A DNA stretch of 64,000 nt from Betaproteobacteria bacterium HGW-Betaproteobacteria-22. Its GTDB lineage: Bacteria; Pseudomonadota; Gammaproteobacteria; Burkholderiales; Methylophilaceae. Position numbers and translations under genes: made by a program. Each line of letters starts with the position of its first letter. The first letter of the stretch is position 1. Below, in pieces: positions 16,878 through 25,859 of this stretch. The notes beneath the pieces were generated by a model. It did not search any database, was not told the DNA's origin, and saw only the letters and a list, made by a program, of their open reading frames with translations. The stretch is from NCBI GenBank assembly GCA_002842285.1, contig PHCJ01000004.1:1-64000 (forward strand), given 5' to 3'.

Positions 16878-17342
16878 TTAAGCGTCAGCAGCTGGAGTTT
16901 CAGCCGGTGCTTCAACAGCAGCGGCAGCTTCTGCAGCGGCTTTAGCAGCTTCTGCTTCTGCAGCAGCCTTAGCATCAGCCTCAGCTTTAGCTGCATCAGC
17001 GGCAGCTTTAACTTTTGCAGCTTCTTCCGCAGCAATCTTAGCTTTTTTGGCTTCAACCTTAGCAGCGTCTTTTGCTTTAGCAGCGACAGCAGCTTCCGGG
17101 CCTTTAGCGTGGAATTTAACCAGACGTGCAACTGTTTCTGACAATTGCGCGCCATTGTTTTGCCAGTGTGTTACACGTGCCAAATCAATGCGCAAGCCTT
17201 CAGCGTTAGCACTTGCAGACGGATTGTAAAAACCAACACGCTCAATAAAGCGACCGTCACGACGGTTACGTGAATCAGCTACAACCACGTTGTAGAAAGG
17301 AGTTTTTTTCGCGCCACCACGAGCTAAACGAATAATAACCAT
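16878..17342 (-). CDS. rpsP: 30S ribosomal protein S16 with long Ala/Lys-rich C-terminal tail
   Basis: The 154-residue protein has normal S16 ([41 protein letters not shown]...) over residues 1-80. A tail of about 70 residues follows, made almost only of Ala, Lys, Glu and Asp. It would form a long helix and ends in a Pro/Ala stretch. Typical S16 is near 80-90 residues. The tail is encoded by varied GCN/AAR/GAR codons, not a simple DNA repeat. First gene of the rpsP-rimM-trmD-rplS operon. The tail would project from the solvent side of the 30S body or be disordered; no function is known to me. Confidence 0.95.
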   Translation of the reverse strand: MVIIRLARGGAKKTPFYNVVVADSRNRRDGRFIERVGFYNPSASANAEGLRIDLARVTHWQNNGAQLSETVARLVKFHAKGPEAAVAAKAKDAAKVEAKKAKIAAEEAAKVKAAADAAKAEADAKAAAEAEAAKAAAEAAAAVEAPAETPAADA

Positions 17343-17468
17343 AATCTTTGTTCTCTTTTAGAAAAAATTTTTAAAGCAGAAAGGCGCGGATTTTACGTTA
17401 CTTTCATATGGTTTGGCAAGCGATTTATCACTATTTGTCAAACAAGCTGTCAATAAAAAGCCTGCACG

Positions 17469-18146
17469 TTACTGTGGCGCTTTATAACGCGTGGGATCTG
17501 CCAATTTTGCTGCCAGAAACCCCTCTCTACGCAAGCGGCACGAGTCACACAAACCACAGGCGCGGCCATCATTATCTGCCTGATAGCATGACACTGTCAT
17601 CGCATAATTCACACCTAATTGCGCACCAAGCTGAATAATCTGCGCTTTGGTCATATCAATCAAGGGCGCATGAATCGTAATCATTTTACCCTCTACCGCA
17701 CTCTTGGTTGCCAAATTAGCCATGTTCTGGAATGCCTTGACGTACTCGCCACGGCAATCAGGATAGCCGGAATAATCTAGTGCATTGACGCCTATAAAAA
17801 TATCCTGCGCTTCCAATACCTCAGCCCATGCAAGCGCCAGTGACAACATAATTGTATTACGCGCGGGCACATAAGTGATGGGGATGCCTTCCGTTTCATG
17901 CTCAGGTACCGCTATGGCATCATCGGTAAGGGCTGAGCCGCCAAACAAGGACAAATCCAGCTGTGCGGTTTTGTGCGCGGCCGCTCCAATGACTTGTGCA
18001 ACATTGCTGGCCGCCTGTAACTCCGCAATGTGCCGCTGATGATAATCCAGGCTCAAGCAGTAACATTCGAACCCCAGATTACGGGCAAAAGCAAGCACGG
18101 TTGCTGAATCAAGCCCTCCAGACAATAAAACAACTGCTTTTTTCAT
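17469..18146 (-). CDS. queC: 7-cyano-7-deazaguanine synthase
   Basis: The 225-residue ATP-dependent enzyme converts 7-carboxy-7-deazaguanine to preQ0 in queuosine synthesis. The PP-loop [13 protein letters not shown] is at residues 9-21. The C-terminal zinc-binding cysteines are in [18 protein letters not shown]. The frame extends 29 codons upstream, but those residues are unlike the family, and [14 protein letters not shown] is the standard start, so 18146 was chosen. queE lies upstream on the same strand but is separated by a roughly 294-bp repeat element. Confidence 0.95.
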   Translation of the reverse strand: MKKAVVLLSGGLDSATVLAFARNLGFECYCLSLDYHQRHIAELQAASNVAQVIGAAAHKTAQLDLSLFGGSALTDDAIAVPEHETEGIPITYVPARNTIMLSLALAWAEVLEAQDIFIGVNALDYSGYPDCRGEYVKAFQNMANLATKSAVEGKMITIHAPLIDMTKAQIIQLGAQLGVNYAMTVSCYQADNDGRACGLCDSCRLRREGFLAAKLADPTRYKAPQ

Positions 18147-18249
18147 AATATCAATAGATTCTGCCCAAATAAAAAAATTACGCGAAACTGAGCCGCAGTT
18201 AGTGTGAGCTGCACGGCCAGGTGAAACCGACAAAGCAAGATTATAATTT

Positions 18250-18543
18250 AACGCAGACTTTCCATTAGTACGCGCAATGATAGTGAGGCCGTTTTTGAGG
18301 TGGCCTTGTGGCTTACGAGGCGCCCATAGCTGGCTATAGACGACAAATAAACTGCAAAAAACGCCAAAAAACGGTCACTCGTATTCGCGAGACTATAAAG
18401 GATCTCCCCACAGAATATATCTGCTTAACCGTAAAGGTCATCACCACCAATCTAGCATTGCTAAAGCAGCAAGAGTGGTACGAAAGTCAGATTATTCGTG
18501 CGTGAACAGGATTGAAAACATGCCTAACGGAAAATCTAGGGTT
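18250..18543 (-). repeat. Long TIR element with hairpin module, between queC and queE
   Basis: A 294-bp non-coding element has ends AACCCTAGATTTTCCGTTAGG (minus strand, from 18543) and, inverted, AACGCAGACTTTCCATTAG (from 18250). Inside, it carries the hairpin with TGCTTTAGCA at 18445-18480 followed by GGTGATGACCTTTACGGTTA (18444-18425). Long stretches such as ATAGCCAGCTATGGGCGCCTC are shared with the element at 31850-32128, which lies in opposite orientation. By eye about three quarters of positions agree. No transposase frame is present. Confidence 0.8.
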
Positions 18544-18551
18544 AAGCTGAA

Positions 18552-19190
18552 TCAAACCCCCGGCTTCTCGCCCCATAAAATCTTATGCAACTGCAACTGC
18601 ATACGTACTGGTAATTTGTCAGCTAGTACCCACGCCGCCAACTCGGTGGGTGCTACCAGATTATAGACGGGTGAGAATAGTACCGAACATGTATCCGCAA
18701 GATGATGTTGCGCCAGCACTTCTCTCGCCCATTCATAGTCAGCGTGGCTACACAGCACAAACTTCACTTCATCGGACTTCTTAAGATACTCCAGATTGCC
18801 CCAGACATTATTCTCCACCTCGCCGGATTCCGGTGTTTTGATATCAAGAATCACCGAAACGCGGGGATCTACAATACTGATATCCATCGCGCCACCCGTT
18901 TCAAGAGAAACACTATACCCTGCATCACACAATTCCGTGAGTAACACATGGCAATTTTTCTGCGCAAGCGGTTCACCGCCAGTCACAGTGACATAGGGCG
19001 TGCCAAACTCGGCCACTTTAGCCAGAATATCTGCAATCTCCATATTGCTTCCGCCACTGAACGCATAAGCAGTGTCGCAATACACACAGCGCATTGGGCA
19101 ACCCGTCAGGCGTATAAACACAGTAGGCAGCCCCACTCGTGTAGACTCCCCCTGCAGGGAATAAAAAATTTCGTGAATTTTAAGTTTCAT
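18552..19190 (-). CDS. queE: 7-carboxy-7-deazaguanine synthase
   Basis: The 212-residue radical-SAM enzyme contracts the ring of 6-carboxy-tetrahydropterin to make the 7-deazapurine core of queuosine. The N-terminal MKLKIHEIFYSLQGESTRVGLPTVFIRLTGCPMRCVYCDTAY has the CxxxCxxC cluster-binding motif and the substrate-binding SLQGES. VTVTGGEPLAQ is the SAM-binding GGE motif. The length fits the compact proteobacterial form. It is paired with queC in the same pathway, with a mobile-looking repeat between them. Confidence 0.95.
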   Translation of the reverse strand: MKLKIHEIFYSLQGESTRVGLPTVFIRLTGCPMRCVYCDTAYAFSGGSNMEIADILAKVAEFGTPYVTVTGGEPLAQKNCHVLLTELCDAGYSVSLETGGAMDISIVDPRVSVILDIKTPESGEVENNVWGNLEYLKKSDEVKFVLCSHADYEWAREVLAQHHLADTCSVLFSPVYNLVAPTELAAWVLADKLPVRMQLQLHKILWGEKPGV

Positions 19191-19371
19191 TTAATATGAA
19201 TACTATGAATGCGTTGTATTAAGTGCTTAATAACGGATGTGAGGCACCAGTGGCAGCTTGCAAAAGAGAAGGTGCTTACAGCATTTCAGTGCACTCGTAT
19301 AGCAGCGCGTAACGGGTAATCAATGCGTCAGTCACTTTTTCTCTTTAACCTTTGGCGTATGAAAACGCTAA

Positions 19372-19405
19372 AAAATAACGCCAACTATTTAAGTTGGCGT
19401 TATTT
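19372..19405 (-). terminator. Terminator after the tol-pal-cpoB operon
   Basis: The arms AATAACGCCAACT and AGTTGGCGTTATT form a 13-bp perfect stem with loop ATTTA. A-runs and T-runs on the two sides allow termination in either direction. It lies 83 bp past the cpoB stop. The remaining sequence of the 297-bp queE-cpoB gap shows no gene. Confidence 0.85.
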
Positions 19406-19487
19406 TAACTTAAAACCTGAATTATTCTAAAAAACCGGATTATTCTAACCTTGCGCTACCGAACCGCTACTTATCATGAGCACTTTG

Positions 19488-20312
19488 CTAACGGATTGCC
19501 TCTAAAGCCTTTAAGCGCTTTTGCGCAGTGGGGATAACATCGCTAGTCGGAAATTTCTCAATCAAATCTCGCAAAGTTTTTTTTGCGCCCGGCACCAAGC
19601 CCAATTGAATCTGACTGTTGGCCATATTCAACATAGCACTAGGTGCCTGAGCACTATCAGCATACTGATCCAGCAATTTCTGCTGCGTTGCTATTGAGGA
19701 TTTGTAATTTTTCAATGCAAATTGTGAATAACCCAAGCCATACAGCGCCTCCGGCGCGAGCGTACTTGCAGGATAGTCTTTTAAAAATTTATCGTACGCA
19801 TTAAACGCATCTTTATGTTTTGATTCTCTTGACAACCCGTTTGCCAGTTCCAGTAATTGATATTCCTGTGAATTTTTTTGCAACTCTGCCGCTGGTGGGT
19901 CCGCGGCTACAGGTGCCGCAGCAGTCTGGGTTTCAATTTTCCTTAACCGCTCGTCTAAATCTGTATATAAATCCTTTTGCCGCTGCTGCGTCAAGTTCAG
20001 ATTGTGATTGGCAACTTCCAGCTCGCCCTTTAATCTGGCAACCTCCTGGCGCAGACTGTCTATTTGCGACTGCATCTCAACCAAGCCGTTCTTGGAAATC
20101 GTTTCTAGCGCAGAAAGTCGCTGGTCAAGCGTCTGCTGCTGCCTTTTTTGCTCTTCTATTGCAGCTTGATTAGCCTGATTCTGAGTTAGCATGTTTTTTT
20201 CAACCTCAAGAATCTTCTTGCGCGCCTCGGTATCATCAAACAAGGCGGCATGGGTGATGCTTGACGCAAATTGCACAGTGGCAAACAAGCCTACCAGAAT
20301 CAGTTTTTTCAT
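19488..20312 (-). CDS. cpoB: Cell division coordinator CpoB (YbgF)
   Basis: The 274-residue periplasmic protein links Tol-Pal function with peptidoglycan synthesis at the septum. A signal peptide (MKKLILVGLFATVQFASSITHA) is followed by a trimerising coiled coil (about 30-115; QQQTLDQRLSALE..., QRQKDLYTDLDERLRKIE) and C-terminal TPR repeats (YQLLELANGLSRESKHKDAFNAYDKFLKDYP..., ALYGLGYSQFALKNYKSSIATQQ...). It is the last gene of the tolQRAB-pal-cpoB operon, 25 bp after pal, and is followed by a strong terminator. Confidence 0.93.
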   Translation of the reverse strand: MKKLILVGLFATVQFASSITHAALFDDTEARKKILEVEKNMLTQNQANQAAIEEQKRQQQTLDQRLSALETISKNGLVEMQSQIDSLRQEVARLKGELEVANHNLNLTQQRQKDLYTDLDERLRKIETQTAAAPVAADPPAAELQKNSQEYQLLELANGLSRESKHKDAFNAYDKFLKDYPASTLAPEALYGLGYSQFALKNYKSSIATQQKLLDQYADSAQAPSAMLNMANSQIQLGLVPGAKKTLRDLIEKFPTSDVIPTAQKRLKALEAIR

Positions 20313-20337
20313 TTTAACCTACCAAAACTTAAAAGCA

Positions 20338-20919
20338 TTATTCGTTGCCGTAAACGATATCGACACGACGATTCAAAGCATGGCAGTTTTCATAGTCACA
20401 ATTAGGCGTGGCTTTTTCTTCACCAAAGCTCACCGTTTCAATTTGGTTATCCTGCACACCTAATAAGTTAAATGACTTTTTAACTGACACGGCACGGCGC
20501 TGACCAAGCGACAAATTATATTCACGTGTACCACGCTCATCGGCATTACCTTGCAAAACCACCTTGGCGCCTCCGTTTTCCAGCAGGTACTTGGCATGCG
20601 CTTCAATTACAGGACGAAACTCTGCCTTCACTGCATCGCTGTCAAAGTCGAAATAGATATTACGTTTCGACAAAATGCTGTTAGGGTCATTCAATGGACT
20701 CAGCCCTGAGGTTGCATTGCTGTCAATCACGACCTCCTTAACACCTGACGTATCTGCACTGCTGTCTGTTGATTGCGTAGATTGTGATGCAGCTGCACTT
20801 GGGCTTTTATCTTCAATACCTGCTGGTTTATCAGTCATTGGCGTGCTTTTGCAAGCCGTCAACACCATCCCGAGCACCAAGGCACCCAAAAGCTTCTTAC
20901 TTAATATTACGTTATTCAT
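20338..20919 (-). CDS. pal: Peptidoglycan-associated lipoprotein
   Basis: The 193-residue outer-membrane lipoprotein binds peptidoglycan and the Tol system. The start MNNVILSKKLLGALVLGMVLTAC gives a classic lipobox (LTAC), so the 13 upstream codons of the open frame were excluded. A Ser/Thr/Asp-rich linker precedes the OmpA-like domain (IYFDFDSDAVKAEF... VVLQGNADERGTREYNLSLGQRRAVSVK), which holds the diaminopimelate-binding Asp and Arg residues. Confidence 0.96.
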   Translation of the reverse strand: MNNVILSKKLLGALVLGMVLTACKSTPMTDKPAGIEDKSPSAAASQSTQSTDSSADTSGVKEVVIDSNATSGLSPLNDPNSILSKRNIYFDFDSDAVKAEFRPVIEAHAKYLLENGGAKVVLQGNADERGTREYNLSLGQRRAVSVKKSFNLLGVQDNQIETVSFGEEKATPNCDYENCHALNRRVDIVYGNE

Positions 20920-20970
20920 CACATATCTCCTTTTAAAATCTAACATTCCACCCATCAAAAAAAATTAAAA

Positions 20971-22260
20971 CTAATTTAACATAGGACCCCAGGCAGGTTC
21001 ACGAACATCTCCGCCAGACTGCGTTAACCGCTGCCTGACACGTCCATCAGCCGATACCGCCGCCAAAGCGCCTCGACCACCAACCCTTGTGGCATATAGT
21101 AACACACGACCGTTGGGAGCGAAACTTGGAGATTCATCCTGCGCACCCTCACTTAAAATCTGCACCTGGCCGCTTGCTAGATCCTGTAGTGCCACTTTAA
21201 ATTTACTGCCGTCAAAGCGTATCATCGCCAGTGACCTGCCGTCTGGCGATAGTTTAGGACTTAAATTATTCACGCCGTCAAAGGTTACGCGCTGCGCCTC
21301 TCCTCCTGTTGCAGACACCTTGTAAATTTGCGGGCGCCCGCCACGATCGGAGGTGAAATATATCCACTTACCATCCGGCGACCAAGTGGGCTCTGTATCA
21401 ATCGCGCTACTTTTGGTAACTTGCTTGAGCCCGGAGCCATCCGCATTGATCGTATAAAGTTGGGAATTAGCAGAATGCGTAAGCACAATTGCCAGTTTTG
21501 TGCCGTCTGGTGACCATGCAGGCGCACTGTTATTGCCCTTAAAACTCGCCAGGGTTAAACGCTGACCAGTCATGAGTGACTGTACAAAAATAATGGGTTT
21601 CTTCTTTTCAAATGACACATAGGCAACCTTGGCACCGTCAGGTGACCATGCAGGCGAGATAATCGGCTCATTTGAAGACACCACTGTTTGCGGATTGACA
21701 CCGTCCACATCCGCCACCTGCAATGCGTAACGGTTGCCAGATTTGTTAATGTAGGCAATGCGGCTCGCAAAAATGCCTGCTTCCCCCGTCAGTTTTTGGT
21801 AAATCGCATCTGCGATCTTATGTGAGGTCAACCTGAGCTGACTGGGCGTAATGTTGTACTCCATCCCGGTTAAATGTGTTTGTTTCAGCACATCCGCCAA
21901 CTGAAAACTGACCTTTAAGCGATTTCCAGGCAACACCTCAACCTTCCCTACCGCTAGAGCCTGCGCTTGCAAACTTGTCCAGTCGCCAAAATTGACCTGT
22001 GAAATGCTGGTGGGTCTGCTGGCAACTCCTCCCGTTTCCAACACTCGGAACAAACCGCTACGGCGTAAATCTGCACTGATAATATTAGCGATATTTTCAT
22101 GCCCTTTAAAAGTATCCTGACTAAAAGGCACTATTGCAATCGGGATTTGCTGGGCGTTCCCACCACTAATTTCAATCTCTAAAGCAGCATGTGCCATATT
22201 GGGCACCATTACTGACAGCCATAACACAAATATCCGTGTGAAATCTTTGATTTTTTTCAT
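20971..22260 (-). CDS. tolB: Tol-Pal system protein TolB
   Basis: The 429-residue periplasmic protein has a signal peptide ending near AHA, an N-terminal alpha/beta domain (IPIAIVPFSQDTFKGHENIANIISADLRRSGLF...) and a six-bladed beta-propeller with repeated SPDG motifs (ISPAWSPDGAKVAYVS, APAWSPDGTKLAIV, EPTWSPDGKWIYFTSDRGG, LSPKLSPDGRSLAMI, ESPSFAPNGRVLLYA). The propeller contacts Pal, and the N-terminus contacts TolA. It is in the tol operon upstream of pal. Confidence 0.97.
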   Translation of the reverse strand: MKKIKDFTRIFVLWLSVMVPNMAHAALEIEISGGNAQQIPIAIVPFSQDTFKGHENIANIISADLRRSGLFRVLETGGVASRPTSISQVNFGDWTSLQAQALAVGKVEVLPGNRLKVSFQLADVLKQTHLTGMEYNITPSQLRLTSHKIADAIYQKLTGEAGIFASRIAYINKSGNRYALQVADVDGVNPQTVVSSNEPIISPAWSPDGAKVAYVSFEKKKPIIFVQSLMTGQRLTLASFKGNNSAPAWSPDGTKLAIVLTHSANSQLYTINADGSGLKQVTKSSAIDTEPTWSPDGKWIYFTSDRGGRPQIYKVSATGGEAQRVTFDGVNNLSPKLSPDGRSLAMIRFDGSKFKVALQDLASGQVQILSEGAQDESPSFAPNGRVLLYATRVGGRGALAAVSADGRVRQRLTQSGGDVREPAWGPMLN

Positions 22261-22413
22261 ATTGTCTAGTATGTATGTGAATTAGCAAAAAAGTTCATTA
22301 TTTTTTTATGAAATCAGCATTCCAATAGCACTCTTGCGACCCATCACTTTTATAACCATGTAACAGCCAACTTATTCAGTGCCTGTTGCATTGTCAGATT
22401 AAGCCAGCAGTCC

Positions 22414-23199
22414 TCAATCGCTATTGGGGTAAAATGTAAGTTTTAAATTTCTAAACTGCGTAAACAGTGACTTATCTTCCGGTAGCGGCAGTGGCACGGA
22501 CGCTCTAATCGCACGGTCAACCGCATCATCGCAGGCGACATTGCCACTCGATTTGGTAAGTCTGGGGTTGCCGCTTAACTCCCCGGTTGGCATAAGACCA
22601 ATCTCAAACTTCAATTCCGGGTTACCATCACCGCATAATGATTTATTCACGTTAGCACGAATTTTGGCTTGTATTCTCGCCTTAAATTCATTGACAACGC
22701 CATTGCTTACAGCCAGTTTAACCGCATTATTTTTAGCGCCCTCTTCTGCTTTTTCATCGGTCAAGGCTTCTTGCTGTAACTTTTTAAGGGCATCATCCAC
22801 CACTTGCTTCCTAGGCGCCTGTACAGCATCCTGCATCAGATCTTTCTGCAAGGCAGCCAATGCATCTGGCTTTTTAGGAGGTGGTTTTAGCTTCTCTGGC
22901 GGCTTTTTCTTAATCACAATATCCACCTGAACCTTTGGCAGCGGTGTAGGCGCGGGTTCCGGCTTGGATGATTCTTTCACGGGTTCTGGAATAACTACTG
23001 GCTCGGGAGGTTTTACGCTTGAGGATTTTTGCGTTTTTTCAACAGGCAGGCTATCCCACAACTCAACCTCAGCAATGCTGACAGGGTGTGTGGTTTTCCA
23101 GTTAAATGAAATCAGCAGCGCACCCAACAGCAACGCATGCACAGCTACTGACAACGCGCCTGCTTTAAATGCCTCTGAATTTTCGTGCTGTCTTAGCAT
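22414..23199 (-). CDS. tolA: Tol-Pal system protein TolA
   Basis: The 261-residue protein has one N-terminal membrane anchor (AGALSVAVHALLLGALLISF), a Pro/Lys-rich and then Lys/Ala/Gln-rich helical spacer (about 70-165), and a C-terminal TolA/TonB-type globular domain (ARIQAKIRANVNKSLCGDGNPELKFEIGLMPTGELSGNPRLTKSSGNVACDDAVDRAIRAS...) with the usual two cysteines. It spans the periplasm and couples TolQR force to TolB/Pal. The spacer is shorter than in E. coli TolA (421 aa). A 153-bp gap to tolB exists. Confidence 0.92.
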   Translation of the reverse strand: MLRQHENSEAFKAGALSVAVHALLLGALLISFNWKTTHPVSIAEVELWDSLPVEKTQKSSSVKPPEPVVIPEPVKESSKPEPAPTPLPKVQVDIVIKKKPPEKLKPPPKKPDALAALQKDLMQDAVQAPRKQVVDDALKKLQQEALTDEKAEEGAKNNAVKLAVSNGVVNEFKARIQAKIRANVNKSLCGDGNPELKFEIGLMPTGELSGNPRLTKSSGNVACDDAVDRAIRASVPLPLPEDKSLFTQFRNLKLTFYPNSD

Positions 23200-23234
23200 G
23201 AACGTTCTATCTTAACCCCGGATTGACTGAAAAT

Positions 23235-23636
23235 TTACTGCGAAGGCTTGAGCAGCAAACCCACTTTATCCACTTGATTACGTTTCAGGAGATCCATTAG
23301 ACCAATGACTTCGTCATATTTTACGTTTTTATCGGCGGCAATAACCACGGAGCGCTCAGGTGACTCGGCTAGCAAAGCCCGCACATCTAACAACAATTCG
23401 TCACGCTGCAGGCTTTTTGAATCCAGTTCAACAGCACCACTGGTCTTGACTGTTAACACTACTGGCGGCAACTGAGGCTGCTTTAGCACGCCCTGACCGG
23501 CACTTGGCAGCTCAACTACGCCAGGATTAGTCATAGGGGCAGTCACCATAAAAATAACCAACAGCACCAAGGTAACGTCGATATAAGGTACGACGTTAAT
23601 CTGGTTCATCATACGGCGCTTACGGATACGGGACAT
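23235..23636 (-). CDS. tolR: Tol-Pal system protein TolR (ExbD family)
   Basis: The 133-residue protein has a short cytosolic N-terminus (MSRIRKRRMMNQINVVPYID), a single membrane helix with the protonatable Asp in YIDVTLVLLVIFMVTAPM, and a periplasmic domain. With TolQ it forms the proton-driven stator that energises TolA. The gap to tolQ is 12 bp, and the gene order tolQ-tolR-tolA is standard. Confidence 0.96.
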   Translation of the reverse strand: MSRIRKRRMMNQINVVPYIDVTLVLLVIFMVTAPMTNPGVVELPSAGQGVLKQPQLPPVVLTVKTSGAVELDSKSLQRDELLLDVRALLAESPERSVVIAADKNVKYDEVIGLMDLLKRNQVDKVGLLLKPSQ

Positions 23637-23648
23637 CGCGTTTGACCT

Positions 23649-24323
23649 TTAAGACTTACGTTGAAGGATATTAGTAAACTCTTCCATAAAACTCTCATAG
23701 CGCACTGAAAGCCTGTCGACAGAACTCGCAAAACGGTTATAGGCAATTACGGCAGGTATCGCGGCAAATAAACCTATGGCAGTAGCCACCAGTGCCTCGG
23801 CAATGCCGGGCGCCACCTGGCTTAATGTCGCCTGAGCAACATTAGACAAGCCTCTAAATGCATTCATGATGCCCCAGACAGTTCCGAACAGGCCAATATA
23901 TGGGCTGACAGAGCCAACTGAGGCCAGAAACGGCAAATGCGCATCCAAATCATCCATCTCCCGATTGTAGGCCGCACGCATGGCACGGCGTGCGCCCTCC
24001 ATTACGTCGGACACTTCCATGCGCGCCTGCTGTCTATGCCGCGCAAACTCTTTAAACCCCGCTTCAAAAATGCTGGCCATACCTCGTGGTTTACGATGCC
24101 CGGAAGCGATGCCTTCGTATAGCTTATTCAAATCACCGCCCATCCAGAAGTTCTTCTCAAACTCCTCCGCGTCGCGCTCTGCACGCTTAAGTGTGGCCAC
24201 TTTGATAAAAATGTACCACCAGGAAAACAATGACACGATTACCAAAATAAGCATCACCATCTGCACCGGCAGGCTGGCGCCGGCAATTAAGGTAAAAATC
24301 GACATATCACTGTTTACGTTCAT
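23649..24323 (-). CDS. tolQ: Tol-Pal system protein TolQ (ExbB/MotA family)
   Basis: The 224-residue inner-membrane protein has three membrane helices: one near the N-terminus (LPVQMVMLILVIVSLFSWWYIF) and two after a large cytosolic loop (HLPFLASVGSVSPYIGLFGTVWGIMNAF and APGIAEALVATAIGLFAAIPAVIAYN). The last two contain the conserved proton-channel Thr/Ser residues. An alternative start is Met7. It is 11 bp downstream of ybgC. Confidence 0.96.
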   Translation of the reverse strand: MNVNSDMSIFTLIAGASLPVQMVMLILVIVSLFSWWYIFIKVATLKRAERDAEEFEKNFWMGGDLNKLYEGIASGHRKPRGMASIFEAGFKEFARHRQQARMEVSDVMEGARRAMRAAYNREMDDLDAHLPFLASVGSVSPYIGLFGTVWGIMNAFRGLSNVAQATLSQVAPGIAEALVATAIGLFAAIPAVIAYNRFASSVDRLSVRYESFMEEFTNILQRKS

Positions 24324-24334
24324 AACTTCTCCAC

Positions 24335-24745
24335 TTATTGCGCCAACATCGCTTGTTTGATTTGTTCGGGGATTCCGACGGGTTTAAATGTATCAGCACG
24401 CACAAAAGCCACTTTCACATGCGCATTGACTAAGGTCTTGGCATCAGAGGTAATCTTTTGTGCGATTTCAATGCTGCTTTTGCCAATTTTTGCGATGTCG
24501 CAATGCACCGCCAGCAAATCATTGAAATATGCGGGGCTTTTAAACACTATCGATAAACTGTGTACAACAATCACAATTCCCAAACTATCTTTAAGGTCTG
24601 TTTGCTCAAACCCTAAAGCACGTAACCACTCAGTCCGCGCACGCTCCATAAAATTCAGGTAATTCGAGTGATAGACTACACCGCCGGCATCAGTATCTTC
24701 ATAATAAACGCGTACAGGCCAAGTAAATTCAATCCGCTTATCCAT
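24335..24745 (-). CDS. ybgC: Tol-Pal system-associated acyl-CoA thioesterase YbgC
   Basis: The 136-residue hotdog-fold thioesterase begins with FTWPVRVYYEDTDAGGVVYHSNYLNFMERARTEWLRALG. This contains the catalytic Asp of the 4-hydroxybenzoyl-CoA-thioesterase-like motif (EDTDAGGVVYH). It acts on acyl-CoA or acyl-ACP; the in vivo substrate is unsettled. Its place as first gene of the tol cluster is typical. Confidence 0.93.
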   Translation of the reverse strand: MDKRIEFTWPVRVYYEDTDAGGVVYHSNYLNFMERARTEWLRALGFEQTDLKDSLGIVIVVHSLSIVFKSPAYFNDLLAVHCDIAKIGKSSIEIAQKITSDAKTLVNAHVKVAFVRADTFKPVGIPEQIKQAMLAQ

Positions 24746-24812
24746 GAGGTAATTCTAACACAGCACTTACAGTGCGCAGCATCCGCAACAAGATTGCCAG
24801 CATACAGCAACG

Positions 24813-25859
24813 CTAAATTAATGCGTCTGAAAATAAAGCGCCTGTCGCCAGCGCATTGGGCACTGGCAAGCCAAAATGCTGATAGGACTGCTGTGTCGCA
24901 ATCCTTCCGCGAGGGGTGCGCATCAGATAGCCCTGCTGAATCAGATACGGCTCCAGCACATCCTCAATAGTGTCGCGCTCTTCGCCGATGGCTGCGGCCA
25001 GATTATCCAAACCTACCGGGCCACCGCCGAATTTTTCCAATACAGCCAGCAATAATTTTCTATCCATCACATCAAAACCTAACTTATCTACATCCAGCAT
25101 TCTGAGCGCTGCATCGGCAATCTCTGCACTGACTTTGCCGTCAGCTTTCACCTGCGCGTAATCACGCACACGCCGCAGCAGACGATTGGCAATGCGTGGT
25201 GTTCCACGTGAGCGCATGGCAATTTCCAGTGCGCCAGCGTCACCCATTTCCACTTCCAGCAAATCTGCTGAGCGCTGCACGATGCGGCTTAGCTCTTCTG
25301 AGGTATAAAACTCAAGCCTGGACACGATGCCAAAACGGTCACGCAGCGGATTGGTGAGCATGCCGGCACGTGTTGTTGCACCCACCAGCGTAAAGGGTGG
25401 CAAATCCAAACGTACACTGCGTGCAGCAGGTCCTTCGCCTATCATGATATCCAACCGATAGTCTTCCATCGCAGGATATAAAATCTCTTCAACCACGGGA
25501 GATAGTCGATGAATTTCATCGATAAACAACACGTCATTCGGCTCAAGATTGGTCAGCAGCGCGGCAAGATCGCCAGCACGCTCCAGCACAGGACCTGAGG
25601 TCTGGCGCATGTTCACGCCCATTTCTTTGGCAATAATATGCGCCAATGTCGTCTTGCCTAAGCCGGGCGGACCGAACAGCAGCACGTGATCCAGCGCCTC
25701 GCTACGGCCACGCGCGGCATTAATGAAAATTTCCAATTGCGAACGGGCCTTTTCCTGCCCGATATACTCATCCAGCACCTTAGGGCGCAATGCGCGCTCC
25801 AGCGCGTCCTCTTGCGGGCTCACATTATCAGCGGCAATTAATCGATCTGTTTCTATCAT
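24813..25859 (-). CDS. ruvB: Holliday junction branch migration DNA helicase RuvB
   Basis: The 348-residue AAA+ motor moves Holliday junctions together with RuvA. It has Walker [12 protein letters not shown], Walker [10 protein letters not shown], sensor I VGATTRAG and the C-terminal winged helix ([42 protein letters not shown]). Its start overlaps the stop of the upstream AI-2E family gene by 4 bp. ruvA and ruvC are upstream on the same strand, so the three ruv genes probably share transcription. Confidence 0.97.
   Translation of the reverse strand: MIETDRLIAADNVSPQEDALERALRPKVLDEYIGQEKARSQLEIFINAARGRSEALDHVLLFGPPGLGKTTLAHIIAKEMGVNMRQTSGPVLERAGDLAALLTNLEPNDVLFIDEIHRLSPVVEEILYPAMEDYRLDIMIGEGPAARSVRLDLPPFTLVGATTRAGMLTNPLRDRFGIVSRLEFYTSEELSRIVQRSADLLEVEMGDAGALEIAMRSRGTPRIANRLLRRVRDYAQVKADGKVSAEIADAALRMLDVDKLGFDVMDRKLLLAVLEKFGGGPVGLDNLAAAIGEERDTIEDVLEPYLIQQGYLMRTPRGRIATQQSYQHFGLPVPNALATGALFSDALI

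Noticed and set aside
16856-17155. Leu/Lys-rich 99-residue frame on the minus strand
   Set aside because: It is a frame shadow of the Ala/Lys-rich rpsP tail and has no independent start signal.
18147-18249. Possible preQ1 riboswitch upstream of queC
   Set aside because: No preQ1-I or preQ1-II consensus (C-rich loop with A-rich tail) is visible; the upstream DNA is mostly the repeat element.
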